DNA of 44,906 nt from Sulfuritalea sp. (GTDB taxonomy: Bacteria; Pseudomonadota; Gammaproteobacteria; Burkholderiales; Rhodocyclaceae), in the NCBI GenBank assembly GCA_021738105.1, contig JAIPCS010000006.1, positions 1 through 44,906 of the forward strand. The letters are read 5' to 3'. A program made the position numbers and the translations under genes. The notes below the pieces were generated by a model that saw only the letters and a list, made by a program, of their open reading frames with translations, did not search any database and had not been told where the DNA came from. Below are positions 35,305 to 43,658 of this stretch, in pieces (position 1 is the first letter of the stretch; each line of letters opens with the position of its first letter).

Positions 35305-35997
35305 ATGCAGAAATCCAGATCCGAAGAAACGGTGGCCGTGCACGCCCCGCTTGATTTCCTTCGCTATCCTGTGCCGCAGATGCAAGACCGGGCTCAACGG
35401 TTCTATGAAGAGATAAAGCGCCGGCGCACGGTACGTGAGTTTTCCGCGGAACCCGTTCCCATCGATGTCATCGAGAACGCGATTCGCGCAGCGGGAACGG
35501 CACCCTCAGGAGCCAATCAGCAGCCCTGGCACTTTGCCGTGATTCAAAGTGCCGACAAGAAAAGAGCAATCCGTGTCGCTGCCGAAGAAGAGGAACGGAC
35601 GTTTTACGCGGGGCGCGCGCCGGGCGAATGGCTTGCCGCTTTGGCGCCGCTGGGGACTGACGAACACAAGCCCTTCCTCGAGGAGGCACCGGTACTGATC
35701 GCGGTGTTCGCCATCAAGTCCGGCACTCGTCCCGACGGCAGCGTGGTCAAGCATTATTACGTGCCCGAATCGGTCGGAATTGCCAGCGGTTTTCTGCTCA
35801 CCGCCTTGCATCATGCCGGCTTGGCGACCTTGACCCATACGCCGAGTCCGATGGGCTTTCTGAATTCGATCTGCGGGCGCCCGGAATGGGAAAGACCGGT
35901 CATTCTGGTGGTGGCGGGTTATCCCAAAGTAGGCTGCCAGGTGCCGGTGCATGGGGGCATCAAGAAATCGCTCGACCAGATCAGCTCCTGGTTGTAG
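35305..35997 (+). CDS. Nitroreductase-fold flavoprotein, iodotyrosine-deiodinase-like
   Basis: A 230-residue FMN protein of the nitroreductase superfamily. [14 protein letters not shown] (about 39-52) and [12 protein letters not shown] (66-77) are FMN/active-site segments. The lid keeps Glu97, Tyr101 and Lys122, with the same spacing (E-x3-Y-x20-K) as the substrate triad of iodotyrosine deiodinase, and [31 protein letters not shown] and KSLDQI also follow that family. IYD enzymes reductively dehalogenate halotyrosines; the bacterial physiological substrate is unknown. ATG at 35305 has GGAGA upstream; GTG at 35287 is less likely. It is a single gene after a 202-base gap. Confidence 0.88.
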   Translation: MQKSRSEETVAVHAPLDFLRYPVPQMQDRAQRFYEEIKRRRTVREFSAEPVPIDVIENAIRAAGTAPSGANQQPWHFAVIQSADKKRAIRVAAEEEERTFYAGRAPGEWLAALAPLGTDEHKPFLEEAPVLIAVFAIKSGTRPDGSVVKHYYVPESVGIASGFLLTALHHAGLATLTHTPSPMGFLNSICGRPEWERPVILVVAGYPKVGCQVPVHGGIKKSLDQISSWL

Positions 35998-36205
35998 TCC
36001 GCACCGACGCAAGGCACGATAGGATTGGTTTTCCACGTCGTCACCGCTCATCGCATCTCGGCCAAGTCACCCTGAACCGGTAGCCGGTGACAAACAGAAA
36101 GAGTCCGCGAAGCTTCTAATTCGTTGCAACGCCAAGTTTTTACGGATGGTTCGCCTGCGGTGGGGATCGATATTGCGGGATCCCGACGTGCTTGGTCGCC
36201 GGGAA

Positions 36206-37192
36206 CTACTCGCGTTCCTGGCGTCTGCGTTCGTTGGCAACGCGCAGAGTGACGTCGGCGATCATCCACACGCCGTTTGCGACCCCGCCGCTCATTTTGC
36301 GTCCGGAGAATTCGGCCCAGAACTCGCTGCCGTTGGCCCGGTGAAGACGATACATGCCTTGCGCCAACTGATTTTTATTGAAAGCCTGGGCACTTTCGGC
36401 GAGGAACTGGTCCGCCTCCGCGTCGCTGGAAAAATGGCTATCGATACGTGAGCCGGTGATGTCCTGGATGCGACGGCCCAGCAGTTCGGCGAGTCGCGTA
36501 TTGCATTTGAGCACCTTCTTGTTGTTGATCACAGCGATACCTACCGGTGACGAATCGAAGATTGCCTGTTGTTCGATGAGCAGGGATTCGTCCTCGGTGC
36601 TGCGCTGAAGTCTGTCGGTAGCGGAGAGGTAAAGCGTGCGCTGGACGATAATGAATACGGCGATGCACGACGCTGCGGCGATGGGCGGCCATTGTGCGGT
36701 CGTGCCCAAGTTGGAAACATAGAGCACAACCGCCGGGCCCAGGGTGGGAATGATGAAGAGCCAGAAGGTGATGTTGCTCAAAGCGACGAAGACCGAGCCC
36801 GTGAAGGCGGTAATGACCACCATCAGGGCAATGAACATCTGCACCTCGTGGTAAACATGAGTCGGGTAAAGCGGCCCGAAAAGTGCTCCCCAGCCCAGGC
36901 CGGTGAAAAAAGCACCCGCGGCAAACAGCCATTCCCAGCGATATATGGTTGCGCTTTGCCGGTCCGTCTTGCCGAACATGTACCAGATCCCGGTACGCAG
37001 TGCCAGCACCGACAGCATGAAGGCCAGCCAAGCCTTCAGGATGGGGAGTCCGACAGAATCAAACAACACCAGAAAGCACAGAAAGATGCCGATCAGAACG
37101 ACGACGATGCTTGATGGCAAACTGGCATAAAGCATCTCGATACGTCGTACTTCTGCGGTGTCACTGAGCTTGCGGGAAAAGAATGTATTCAT
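36206..37192 (-). CDS. Membrane-anchored PAS-domain sensor without output domain
   Basis: A 328-residue protein with about six transmembrane helices in the first 200 residues (for example LPSSIVVVLIGIFLCFLVLF and VQMFIALMVVITAFTGSVFV). A cytoplasmic PAS domain follows (AIFDSSPVGIAVINNKKVLKCN, about 210-320), with a PAC end (GVWMIADVTLRV), and the protein stops in the start of a linker helix (ANERRRQERE). Proteins with this front half normally continue into GGDEF, EAL or histidine-kinase domains; here a TAG ends it and no such coding remains in the next 200 bases. Either it is a stand-alone sensor or it has lost its output part. The ligand is unknown. Confidence 0.8.
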   Translation of the reverse strand: MNTFFSRKLSDTAEVRRIEMLYASLPSSIVVVLIGIFLCFLVLFDSVGLPILKAWLAFMLSVLALRTGIWYMFGKTDRQSATIYRWEWLFAAGAFFTGLGWGALFGPLYPTHVYHEVQMFIALMVVITAFTGSVFVALSNITFWLFIIPTLGPAVVLYVSNLGTTAQWPPIAAASCIAVFIIVQRTLYLSATDRLQRSTEDESLLIEQQAIFDSSPVGIAVINNKKVLKCNTRLAELLGRRIQDITGSRIDSHFSSDAEADQFLAESAQAFNKNQLAQGMYRLHRANGSEFWAEFSGRKMSGGVANGVWMIADVTLRVANERRRQERE

Positions 37193-37240
37193 TGCCGGAT
37201 TCTGATGACGAAGCTCATCATAACTCTTTATTGGAGCCGC

Positions 37241-37609
37241 TCAGCCGGCGCCACCCTGCTCCGCGATTTCTTTCCGAACGCTATCCATATCCAGCGCCAT
37301 GGCTTGTTCGATCAGTTGTTCAAAGGCGGCGGCAGGCAAGGCTCCCGCTTCCGAGTAAATAACGATCTGGTCACGAAAAACCATCAGGGTCGGGATCGAG
37401 CGGATATTGAAGGCCGCCGCAATGTCCTGTTGTTCTTCGGTGTTGACTTTGGCAAACACGATTCCCGGCTGCTTTTCCGAGACAGCTTCGAAGGTGGGCG
37501 CAAAACCGCGACACGGTGCGCACCAAGGCGCCCAAAAATCCACGATTACATTGGCGTTTTCGTTAATGGTATTTTGAAAGTTTTCGGCAGTCAGTTCCAG
37601 AGTGGCCAT
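37241..37609 (-). CDS. trxA: Thioredoxin
   Basis: A 122-residue cytoplasmic thioredoxin. The active site is WCAPC with Cys30 and Cys33, preceded by VIVDFWAP; the cis-Pro loop is IRSIPTLMVFRD. A C-terminal extension of about 15 residues (MDSVRKEIAEQGGAG) is beyond the usual fold. The active-site middle residues (Ala-Pro rather than Gly-Pro) are seen in thioredoxin-2-like and some betaproteobacterial forms; there is no N-terminal zinc domain, so it is not Trx2. It diverges from gluQRS. Confidence 0.92.
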   Translation of the reverse strand: MATLELTAENFQNTINENANVIVDFWAPWCAPCRGFAPTFEAVSEKQPGIVFAKVNTEEQQDIAAAFNIRSIPTLMVFRDQIVIYSEAGALPAAAFEQLIEQAMALDMDSVRKEIAEQGGAG

Positions 37610-37678
37610 GATCGATTCCCAAGTTGATGTCGTTCGAATGCTACCGTTTTGGCGCCTGACGTGCTATCACTGTTGCAG

Positions 37679-38602
37679 ATGAGACCACCTGAAACCCTTT
37701 ATCGGGGGCGCTTTGCCCCCTCGCCCACAGGGCCTTTGCATATCGGTTCGCTGGTGGCCGCTGTCGGCTCCTATCTTGAGGCGAGGACGCGCAGGGGGCT
37801 GTGGTATCTGCGCATGGAAGATGTCGACGCGCCGCGTTGCTCGGGCGAAGCGGGCGCCGAGATTTTGCGGACGCTTGAAGCCTGCTGTCTGGGCTGGGAT
37901 GGCGAAGTGATATGGCAGAGCCGCCGAACGGAGGCCTATGCGGCTGCGCTGCAGCGGCTGAAAATTTCCGGACAGGTGTTTGCCTGTGCCTGTACTCGCC
38001 GCGAACTGGCGGATTCGGCCATCGCGCCCGACGGCGCAGTGATTTATCCGGGGACCTGCCGGCAGGGTCTGCCTGAGGGGCGTGCGGCTCGCGCCTGGCG
38101 ATTACGGGTGGGAGCCGCTTGTCTAAGTTTTGAAGATGAAATTCAAGGACATATCGCCAGTGACCTGGCCAGGGAGGTCGGCGACTTTATTCTTTTGCGC
38201 GCTGACGGCATGTTCGCCTATCAGCTGGCCGTCGTAGTGGACGATGCCGAGGCGGGGGTGACCCATGTTGTTCGCGGAGCTGACCTGATGGCGTCGACTG
38301 CACGCCAGGTGTTCCTGCAACAGTGTCTTGGACTGCAAACACCGAGCTATGCGCATCTGCCCGTCGTGGTCAATGCCGCGGGAGAAAAATTGTCAAAGCA
38401 GACCCGGGCACCGGCGGTGGATATCACTCGACCCGGGGCCGCGCTGTTCGCGGCACTGGAGCACCTTGGCCAGCGACCTCCGCAGGAACTGGTCAGCGCC
38501 GCACCGTCCGTCATTCTGGACTGGGCGATGGACGCCTGGCAGCTGGATCAAGTCCCTCGCAAATTGCTTTTGGCGAATTCCGGGCGGGAAGCGCCGAAAT
38601 GA
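37679..38602 (+). CDS. gluQ: Glutamyl-Q tRNA(Asp) synthetase
   Basis: A 307-residue class I synthetase fragment-like enzyme that attaches glutamate to the queuosine of tRNA-Asp. It has the HIGH-type motif FAPSPTGPLHIGSLVAA, the zinc-site cysteines in CACTRREL and YPGTCRQG, and a KLSKQ motif (EKLSKQTRAP). It lacks the anticodon-binding domain of full GluRS, as expected. ATG at 37679 is preferred to a TTG 30 bases earlier. queE, another queuosine-related gene, lies just downstream on the other strand, which suits its function. Confidence 0.94.
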   Translation: MRPPETLYRGRFAPSPTGPLHIGSLVAAVGSYLEARTRRGLWYLRMEDVDAPRCSGEAGAEILRTLEACCLGWDGEVIWQSRRTEAYAAALQRLKISGQVFACACTRRELADSAIAPDGAVIYPGTCRQGLPEGRAARAWRLRVGAACLSFEDEIQGHIASDLAREVGDFILLRADGMFAYQLAVVVDDAEAGVTHVVRGADLMASTARQVFLQQCLGLQTPSYAHLPVVVNAAGEKLSKQTRAPAVDITRPGAALFAALEHLGQRPPQELVSAAPSVILDWAMDAWQLDQVPRKLLLANSGREAPK

Positions 38603-38634
38603 GATAATTCGGCGAATCCATAAGGAAAGCAGCG

Positions 38635-39075
38635 ATGATTGTGAATGATGACGCCGGTTTGCGGCGAATATTGCAGACGGCCCGGGTGATCGCCGTCGTC
38701 GGCCTTTCGCCCAAACCCGATCGGCCCAGTCATGGCGTCGCAAAATTCTTGCTCGAACACGGATACAGCATTGTTCCGGTGCATCCGCTTGCATCGGAAA
38801 TTCTCGGTCAGAAATGTTATCCCGACCTGGCTTCCATTCCGGGAAAGGTCGATATGGTGGACGTTTTCCGCAAACCTTCGGACGTGATGCCGATTGCCCG
38901 CGAGGCGATTCGCATCGGGGCCCAATGCCTTTGGCTGCAACTGGACATTATCAATCGGCAGGCCGCTGACGAGGCATCCGCTGCAGGGCTCGATGTGGTC
39001 ATGGACCATTGCCTGAAAATTGAATACCGCAGACTGCTTGGCGGTCCCCTGCACGCCGACGGGAGCGGTGTTTAA
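38635..39075 (+). CDS. CoA-binding domain protein (YccU type)
   Basis: A 146-residue single-domain Rossmann protein of the CoA-binding family. The N-terminal loop is VIAVVGLSPKPDRPSHGVAK (about 18-37), then YSIVPVHPLASEILGQKCYP, and the end DHCLKIEYRRLLGG. The exact role of YccU proteins is unknown; binding of CoA or an acyl-CoA is known for the domain. ATG at 38635 has AAGGAAA upstream. It starts 32 bases after gluQ, so it is probably co-transcribed. Confidence 0.9.
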   Translation: MIVNDDAGLRRILQTARVIAVVGLSPKPDRPSHGVAKFLLEHGYSIVPVHPLASEILGQKCYPDLASIPGKVDMVDVFRKPSDVMPIAREAIRIGAQCLWLQLDIINRQAADEASAAGLDVVMDHCLKIEYRRLLGGPLHADGSGV

Positions 39076-39126
39076 GCTCTTAGCCGTGGTCCGGCAGATG
39101 GCTTTGGGAGGGTTCGGAAACCCGCT

Positions 39127-39795
39127 TCAGCGCCCCTGAGTGTTATCCCACAGCACCTTGTGCAGCTGAAGCTGAAAACGCACCGGCAGGCGATCGTCGA
39201 GAATCCACTGCGCGAGCTGTGCAGGATCGAGTTGCCCCTGGACGGGCGAAAACAGCACCGGGCAGCGTTCGAAAAGTCGGCGCTGGTGACACGCCGATAC
39301 GGCCCAGTCATAGTCATCGCGCGATGCCAGAACCAGTTTCAGCTCATCGGCGGGTGTCAGCAGTTCGATATTTTCCCAGCGGTTCCTGGTCTGTTCGCCC
39401 GAGCCCGGTGCCTTGAGGTCAACCACGCGGGCGACGCGTGAATCGACGTCGCCGATGTCCAGCGCCCCGCTGGTTTCGAGCGATACCGAATGGCCTGCAT
39501 CGCACAGCGCGGCCAGCAGCGGCAGACAGTTCTTTTGCGCCAGCGGCTCACCGCCGGTGACGCAAACAGTGGAGCAGCGGAAGTCGGCGACACGTTGCAC
39601 GATCTCGGCGACGCTCATGGTGTTTCCGCCACTGAAGGCATATTCGGTATCGCACCAGACGCAGCGTAGCGGACAGCCGGTAAGACGGACGAACACCGTG
39701 GGCAAGCCGACGCGGCAGGATTCGCCCTGAATGGAATGAAAAATTTCGGTAACGCGCAACGCAGCGAGCACGCGGGGCTCGACTTCGGCCAGCAC
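39127..39795 (-). CDS. queE: 7-carboxy-7-deazaguanine synthase
   Basis: A 222-residue radical-SAM enzyme that contracts the ring of carboxytetrahydropterin in preQ0/queuosine synthesis. The cluster motif CPLRCVWC gives Cys41, Cys45 and Cys48 (Cx3Cx2C), after the N-terminal IFHSIQGES substrate motif; VCVTGGEPLAQ is the SAM-binding GGE motif. The start is GTG at 39795 with AGG five bases upstream. It lies six bases after cpoB, at the end of the Tol-Pal operon, a known betaproteobacterial linkage. Confidence 0.94.
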   Translation of the reverse strand: MLAEVEPRVLAALRVTEIFHSIQGESCRVGLPTVFVRLTGCPLRCVWCDTEYAFSGGNTMSVAEIVQRVADFRCSTVCVTGGEPLAQKNCLPLLAALCDAGHSVSLETSGALDIGDVDSRVARVVDLKAPGSGEQTRNRWENIELLTPADELKLVLASRDDYDWAVSACHQRRLFERCPVLFSPVQGQLDPAQLAQWILDDRLPVRFQLQLHKVLWDNTQGR

Positions 39796-39801
39796 CTTAA
39801 C

Positions 39802-40563
39802 CTACTTCTTCTTCAGTCTGAGTTTTGCCTTCTTGCCAGCTTCGCTGTCCGGATATTTTTCAGCCAGTTGCTGGAGCGTCTGTCTGATGCCTTTCCAGTC
39901 CTTGAGCGCTTCGAGGCTCGTGATACGGCTTGCCAGCGCGTTGGGTGCGCGCTCGTCGTCGGGCCAGTCGGCGGCGAACTTGCCGAAAAGCTCGGCGGCA
40001 GCGACATGGTCCTTGGCCTGAGCGTGTGCATAGGCGCCCCAGTAGTGGGCCGAGGCGATCAATGTGCCTTGCGGATAGTTTGTGATGAAGGTCAGGAAGG
40101 CGGCGGCTGCTTCCTTGAATTTTGACGCCTTGAGCAAAGCCAGCGCCGCTTCATAATCTTTGGTTTCAATGGCGGGGTCCGGTTTCGCGGGTTCGGCCTT
40201 GGCTTCTACCGCCGACTGCTCCAGTTTTCTCAGGCGGCTGTCGAGATCGATATAGAAGTCCTTCTGACGCTTCTGCGTGGCTTCAAGCTCATACGTCAGC
40301 ACTTCTATCTGACCACGAAGCTTTGCAATGTCCGCCTTGATGGCTTCAGTCTGATTGGCGAAGTCGATCTGGTTGCGACTGGCAATGTCGGCTCGCTGAG
40401 TCAGGTCGGTCAACTGTGCTTCGGACTGCACGCGCAGCTTCTCTATCTTTGCCCGCGCTTCTTCGTCGTCAAATACCCCCGCTTGCGCGGGAAATGACAG
40501 CAGGGCAGTCAGCAGCAGCACTGGAAGCATCGCGGTGGTCCGCGTTGCCAGACCGTTGCGCAT
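39802..40563 (-). CDS. cpoB: Cell division coordinator CpoB (YbgF)
   Basis: A periplasmic Tol-Pal accessory protein of about 253 residues that links outer-membrane constriction to peptidoglycan synthesis. It has a signal peptide (TTAMLPVLLLTALLSFPAQAG), a coiled-coil trimerisation region (about 30-110), and C-terminal TPR repeats starting at DYEAALALLKASKFKEAAAA with the YPQGTLIASAHYWGAYAHAQ repeat. ATG at 40563 is preferred; TTG at 40569 is in frame, overlaps the pal stop and has AGGAG at shorter spacing, so it remains possible. The C-terminus is Lys-rich (KKAKLRLKKK). Confidence 0.92.
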   Translation of the reverse strand: MRNGLATRTTAMLPVLLLTALLSFPAQAGVFDDEEARAKIEKLRVQSEAQLTDLTQRADIASRNQIDFANQTEAIKADIAKLRGQIEVLTYELEATQKRQKDFYIDLDSRLRKLEQSAVEAKAEPAKPDPAIETKDYEAALALLKASKFKEAAAAFLTFITNYPQGTLIASAHYWGAYAHAQAKDHVAAAELFGKFAADWPDDERAPNALASRITSLEALKDWKGIRQTLQQLAEKYPDSEAGKKAKLRLKKK

Positions 40564-40565
40564 GC

Positions 40566-41108
40566 TCAAAACTCTCCTGAGTAGAGCATGTCACCGCGAC
40601 GATTTTTGGCCCAGCATTCTTCGGTGGACTCCAGACAGGCGGGCTTTTCTTCGCCGAGACTGACCGACTCCATCTGATCGTCCCTGACACCGAGCAAGGA
40701 AAGGGACTTTCTGACAGCGTCGGCGCGTTTCTGACCCAGCGCGAGGTTGTACTCGCGGCTGCCGCGCTCGTCCGCATTGCCCTGAATCAGCATTTTCATT
40801 TTTGGATTGGTGGCGAGGAACTTGCCATGCGCCGTCAGCAGTGCCTGGAATTCGCTCCTGACGATAAAGCTGTCATAGTCGAAATAAACGCTGCGCTTGG
40901 AAAGCGGGCTGCGTGGATCTTTCAGCGCGGCGATGCTGTTGGGATCGAAACTGTCCGGTTTGACGTTCGCGATCGGCGCTGTCTCGATCTTGACTGCACC
41001 GGGTGTACGCGATTCAACGCCGGAAGGATCCTGTTCCGGTGCGGGCGGCTGCGATCCGCAGCCGGCAAGGATCAGGGTCAGGACAGAAAGGGAAATCAGT
41101 GCGCGCAT
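40566..41108 (-). CDS. pal: Peptidoglycan-associated lipoprotein Pal
   Basis: A 180-residue outer-membrane lipoprotein with lipobox LAGC (Cys17) and a C-terminal OmpA-like domain. The diaminopimelate-binding motif is NADERGSREYNLALGQKRAD. It binds TolB and peptidoglycan and holds the envelope layers together at the septum. It overlaps the cpoB frame by a few bases and follows tolB at 33 bases. An odd detail is a Cys near the C-terminus (CLESTEECW), also seen in many betaproteobacterial Pal proteins. Confidence 0.95.
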   Translation of the reverse strand: MRALISLSVLTLILAGCGSQPPAPEQDPSGVESRTPGAVKIETAPIANVKPDSFDPNSIAALKDPRSPLSKRSVYFDYDSFIVRSEFQALLTAHGKFLATNPKMKMLIQGNADERGSREYNLALGQKRADAVRKSLSLLGVRDDQMESVSLGEEKPACLESTEECWAKNRRGDMLYSGEF

Positions 41109-41141
41109 GGTGGTTTCCTTGTTGAATTCGGTTTCGAAGGT

Positions 41142-42422
41142 CTATTTGACCAGGGGACCCCAGGCAGGTTCCCGCACATCGGCGGCCTGCACTGAGAGCT
41201 TTTGCTTGACGCGGCCATCACTGGAGACCGCCGCCAGCACGCCGCGTCCGCCTATCTCAGTGGCATACAGGATCATGCGGCCATTCGGGGCAAAGCTGGG
41301 CGATTCATCCTTGGTCGAGTCGGTCAGTATCTGCGTTTGCTTGGTGGCAAGATCCATCATTGCCAGTTGAAAGCGCCCGCCGTTGCGCACGATGAAAGCG
41401 AGACTCTTGCCGTCGGGCGAAGGCCGTGGCGTGACGTTGTAACTGCCCTCGAAGGTAATGCGTTCCGCACCGCCTCCGGTATTCGCGATACGATAGATTT
41501 GCGGGCTGCCGCCGCGATCGGAGGTGAAATAGATGAACTGGCCATCCGGCGACCAGCGTGGTTCTGTGTCAATGCCGGGCGAGCTCGCCACGCGCTTGAC
41601 TCCGCTGCCATCGGCATTGACCAGATACAGCTGCGACGAGCCGTCCTTGGTCAGTACCACGGCCAACTGCTTGCCATCGGGTGACCAGGCCGGCGCGGAA
41701 TTCGAACCCTTGAAGTTGGCTGCCACGTGACGTTTGCCGCTGGCCAGGTCGTGCACATAGACGATCGGCTTTTTCGCTTCGAAGGAGACATAGGCAAGTT
41801 TCTTGCCGTCGGGCGACCAGGTGGGCGAGATGATCGGCTCACGCGAGGCTAGCGCTGCCTGATCGTTGCTGCCATCGGCATCGGCGATTTTCAGTTCATA
41901 ACGACCGGTACTCTTCACCACGTAGGCGATTCGTGTCGAAAAAACGCCGGGCTCACCGGTGAGTTTTTCGTAGATGAAATCGGCGATGCGGTGCGCGGTC
42001 GCGCGCAGTTGCCCGTCGTTGTGGAGATAGGCCGGAGTGCCCAGCGACGCCTGCTTGATGACGTCGGACAGGCGTACCCGAGTTTCATAGCGCCCGTCGG
42101 CACTCAAGACGACGCTGCCACCGGTGACTGCATCCGCGCCACGCGTCTTCAGGTCTTCAAAAGGGGGCGTGATGTTATCGGCCAGCGGTGCTCCGGCGTC
42201 GATCAGTTTGAACAGACCACTGCGATCAAGATCGGCGCGAATCACCGAAACCAGAGCCTGGGAAACGACTCGCTCGCCAGTGAAGTCGGCAATGGCCACT
42301 GGCACGCGGTTGGCACCCGCACCGGTGATTTCGATGGAGAGCTGCGCTTGGGCGGTAACAGACACGAACGTCAGGCCGGTAGCGCAGGCAAGAACAAAGC
42401 GTTGAAATATCATCGTGTCCAT
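41142..42422 (-). CDS. tolB: Tol-Pal system beta-propeller protein TolB
   Basis: A 426-residue periplasmic protein: a signal peptide (LACATGLTFVSVTAQA), an N-terminal alpha/beta domain (about 27-160), and a six-bladed propeller with repeated WSPDGKKLAYVS-type motifs (SPTWSPDGK, APAWSPDGK, EPRWSPDGQ, TPRPSPDGK, SPSFAPNGR). TolB shuttles between Pal and TolA. The gene-internal DNA repeats reflect these blades. ATG at 42422 is used; a second ATG three codons later is possible. A 39-base gap separates it from tolA. Confidence 0.95.
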   Translation of the reverse strand: MDTMIFQRFVLACATGLTFVSVTAQAQLSIEITGAGANRVPVAIADFTGERVVSQALVSVIRADLDRSGLFKLIDAGAPLADNITPPFEDLKTRGADAVTGGSVVLSADGRYETRVRLSDVIKQASLGTPAYLHNDGQLRATAHRIADFIYEKLTGEPGVFSTRIAYVVKSTGRYELKIADADGSNDQAALASREPIISPTWSPDGKKLAYVSFEAKKPIVYVHDLASGKRHVAANFKGSNSAPAWSPDGKQLAVVLTKDGSSQLYLVNADGSGVKRVASSPGIDTEPRWSPDGQFIYFTSDRGGSPQIYRIANTGGGAERITFEGSYNVTPRPSPDGKSLAFIVRNGGRFQLAMMDLATKQTQILTDSTKDESPSFAPNGRMILYATEIGGRGVLAAVSSDGRVKQKLSVQAADVREPAWGPLVK

Positions 42423-42461
42423 TATAACGCCCCAGCTTCTGCCGGCCGGGCATCGGGAATC

Positions 42462-43214
42462 CTATTCATCCAGCGGTCGATAGCGCAAATCAAGAGATCG
42501 ATCGAACAGGTCCGCCTGTCCGGGTTTGGGCAGCGGATTGGACTTAAGGATGGCGCGCTCGATGGCAATATCCAGCGCCGGGTTGCCCGATGATTGTTTG
42601 AGGCGCACGCTGACGATCTGCCCGGTGGGCAATTGCGTAACGTTGAACACGGCCTCGGGGTTGCCCTTGATCTCCAGCGGCAAGACAATATTGCCGCGAA
42701 TCTTGCCGCGGATACGACCAAGATAGTCTGCCATGGCTTTGTCGCGCGCAGAACTGGCCTGAGCGGCGATCAGGGCTTCGAGTTCCTGCGCAGCCGAATC
42801 GGCTTGTTTGCGCTGTGTCAGCTGTTGCTCTTCGCGCTTGAGTTCTTCTTTGAACGGATCAATGCGCGGCTTGGGCTTTGGTTTTGGAACGGGCTTGGGC
42901 TCGGGTTTGGGCTTTTCCTTGATCGCAATGTCCGGCTTCGGCAATGGCTTGGGCTCGACTTTGGGTTCAGGCTTGGGCTCGGGTTTGGGTTCGGGCTTGG
43001 GCGGCGGCTTAAAAGTCGGCGCTGGTGGTACGGCGACCGGTGCCGGCGTGGCGCGCACCAGATCAACCTCAACCACATCGGTGGCTTTGGTTTGCCAGCG
43101 CACGCCATAGAACAGGAAACCGGCAAGCACCAGATGCACGGCGATCGCCAGCGCGATCGAAATGCGCTTGCCGGCCTTGTTGGAGGGCGGCAGGATGGGC
43201 GGATCGGCGCTCAC
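42462..43214 (-). CDS. tolA: Tol-Pal energy-transducing protein TolA
   Basis: A 250-residue inner-membrane protein: one N-terminal helix (ISIALAIAVHLVLAGFLFYG), a Pro-Lys-Glu repeat linker (about 60-115, KPEPKPEPK units), a short charged helix (EELKREEQQLTQRKQADSA) and a C-terminal TonB/TolA-like domain (NIVLPLEIKGNPEAVFNVTQ). The long Ala/Lys/Glu helix of E. coli TolA is much shorter, and the linker looks like that of TonB. The GTG start at 43214 overlaps the tolR stop (GTGA). Its linker produces a low-complexity DNA tract at about 42850-43030. Confidence 0.93.
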   Translation of the reverse strand: MSADPPILPPSNKAGKRISIALAIAVHLVLAGFLFYGVRWQTKATDVVEVDLVRATPAPVAVPPAPTFKPPPKPEPKPEPKPEPKVEPKPLPKPDIAIKEKPKPEPKPVPKPKPKPRIDPFKEELKREEQQLTQRKQADSAAQELEALIAAQASSARDKAMADYLGRIRGKIRGNIVLPLEIKGNPEAVFNVTQLPTGQIVSVRLKQSSGNPALDIAIERAILKSNPLPKPGQADLFDRSLDLRYRPLDE

Positions 43215-43627
43215 TTGCCTGCAACCACCGGTTGTACCAGAAGACCAATGCGTGCGACGTGCTGTCGTTGCAGCTCGTCCATGACACTCAATACCACTTC
43301 GTACTTCACATTGCGGTCGCCGGCGATCAACACCGCCTGCTGCGGATTGGCAGCCTGTGCCGCTTTCAGCCGGGTGGCGAGTTCGGCTGGCGTCACCATC
43401 TGTTCCGCATCACCTTTTGACCGGTCGCGCATCGCCAGCGAGGTATCGGCCTTGATGATGACTTCCAGGGGTGCTACCGGCGGTTGGCTGCTTTTACCGA
43501 CCGTAGGCAGGTCGACGCTGCCGGTCTGAATCATTGGTGCCGTGACCATGAAGATGACGAGCAAGACCAGCATGACGTCGATATACGGCACGACGTTGAT
43601 CTCATTCATCAATCTGCGCTTTCTCAT
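43211..43627 (-). CDS. tolR: Tol-Pal proton-channel protein TolR
   Basis: A 138-residue ExbD-like protein with one transmembrane helix (INVVPYIDVMLVLLVIFMVTAP) carrying the essential Asp, and a periplasmic domain. With TolQ it forms the proton-driven motor that energises TolA. The first six codons (MRKRRL) lie in one arm of a perfect inverted repeat, and the start codon is in the stem of the resulting RNA hairpin. ATG at 43609, the seventh codon, falls at the edge of the repeat and could be an alternative start. tolQ is unusually far upstream (127 bases). Confidence 0.95.
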   Translation of the reverse strand: MRKRRLMNEINVVPYIDVMLVLLVIFMVTAPMIQTGSVDLPTVGKSSQPPVAPLEVIIKADTSLAMRDRSKGDAEQMVTPAELATRLKAAQAANPQQAVLIAGDRNVKYEVVLSVMDELQRQHVARIGLLVQPVVAGK

Positions 43628-43658
43628 GAAGACTCACTCATGAGAAAGCGCAGATTGA
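43609..43658. repeat. Perfect 21-bp inverted repeat over the tolR start codon
   Basis: The arms 43609-43629 and 43638-43658 are exact reverse complements (21 of 21), with an eight-base spacer (43630-43637). On the minus-strand mRNA the tolR AUG (43627-43625) is paired in the stem, and the loop GUGAGUCU holds the only purine-rich site before it. The outer arm repeats, inverted, the first six tolR codons. Confidence 0.9.

Noticed and set aside
42850..43030. Short tandem DNA repeats that could suggest a CRISPR or satellite array
   Set aside because: Units are short, imperfect and in frame with the KPEP repeats of TolA; there are no spacers.
42594..43529. Plus-strand frame of 311 codons rich in Gly, Leu and Phe opposite tolA and tolR
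   Set aside because: The apparent repeat is the antisense of the tolA Pro-Lys-Glu linker.
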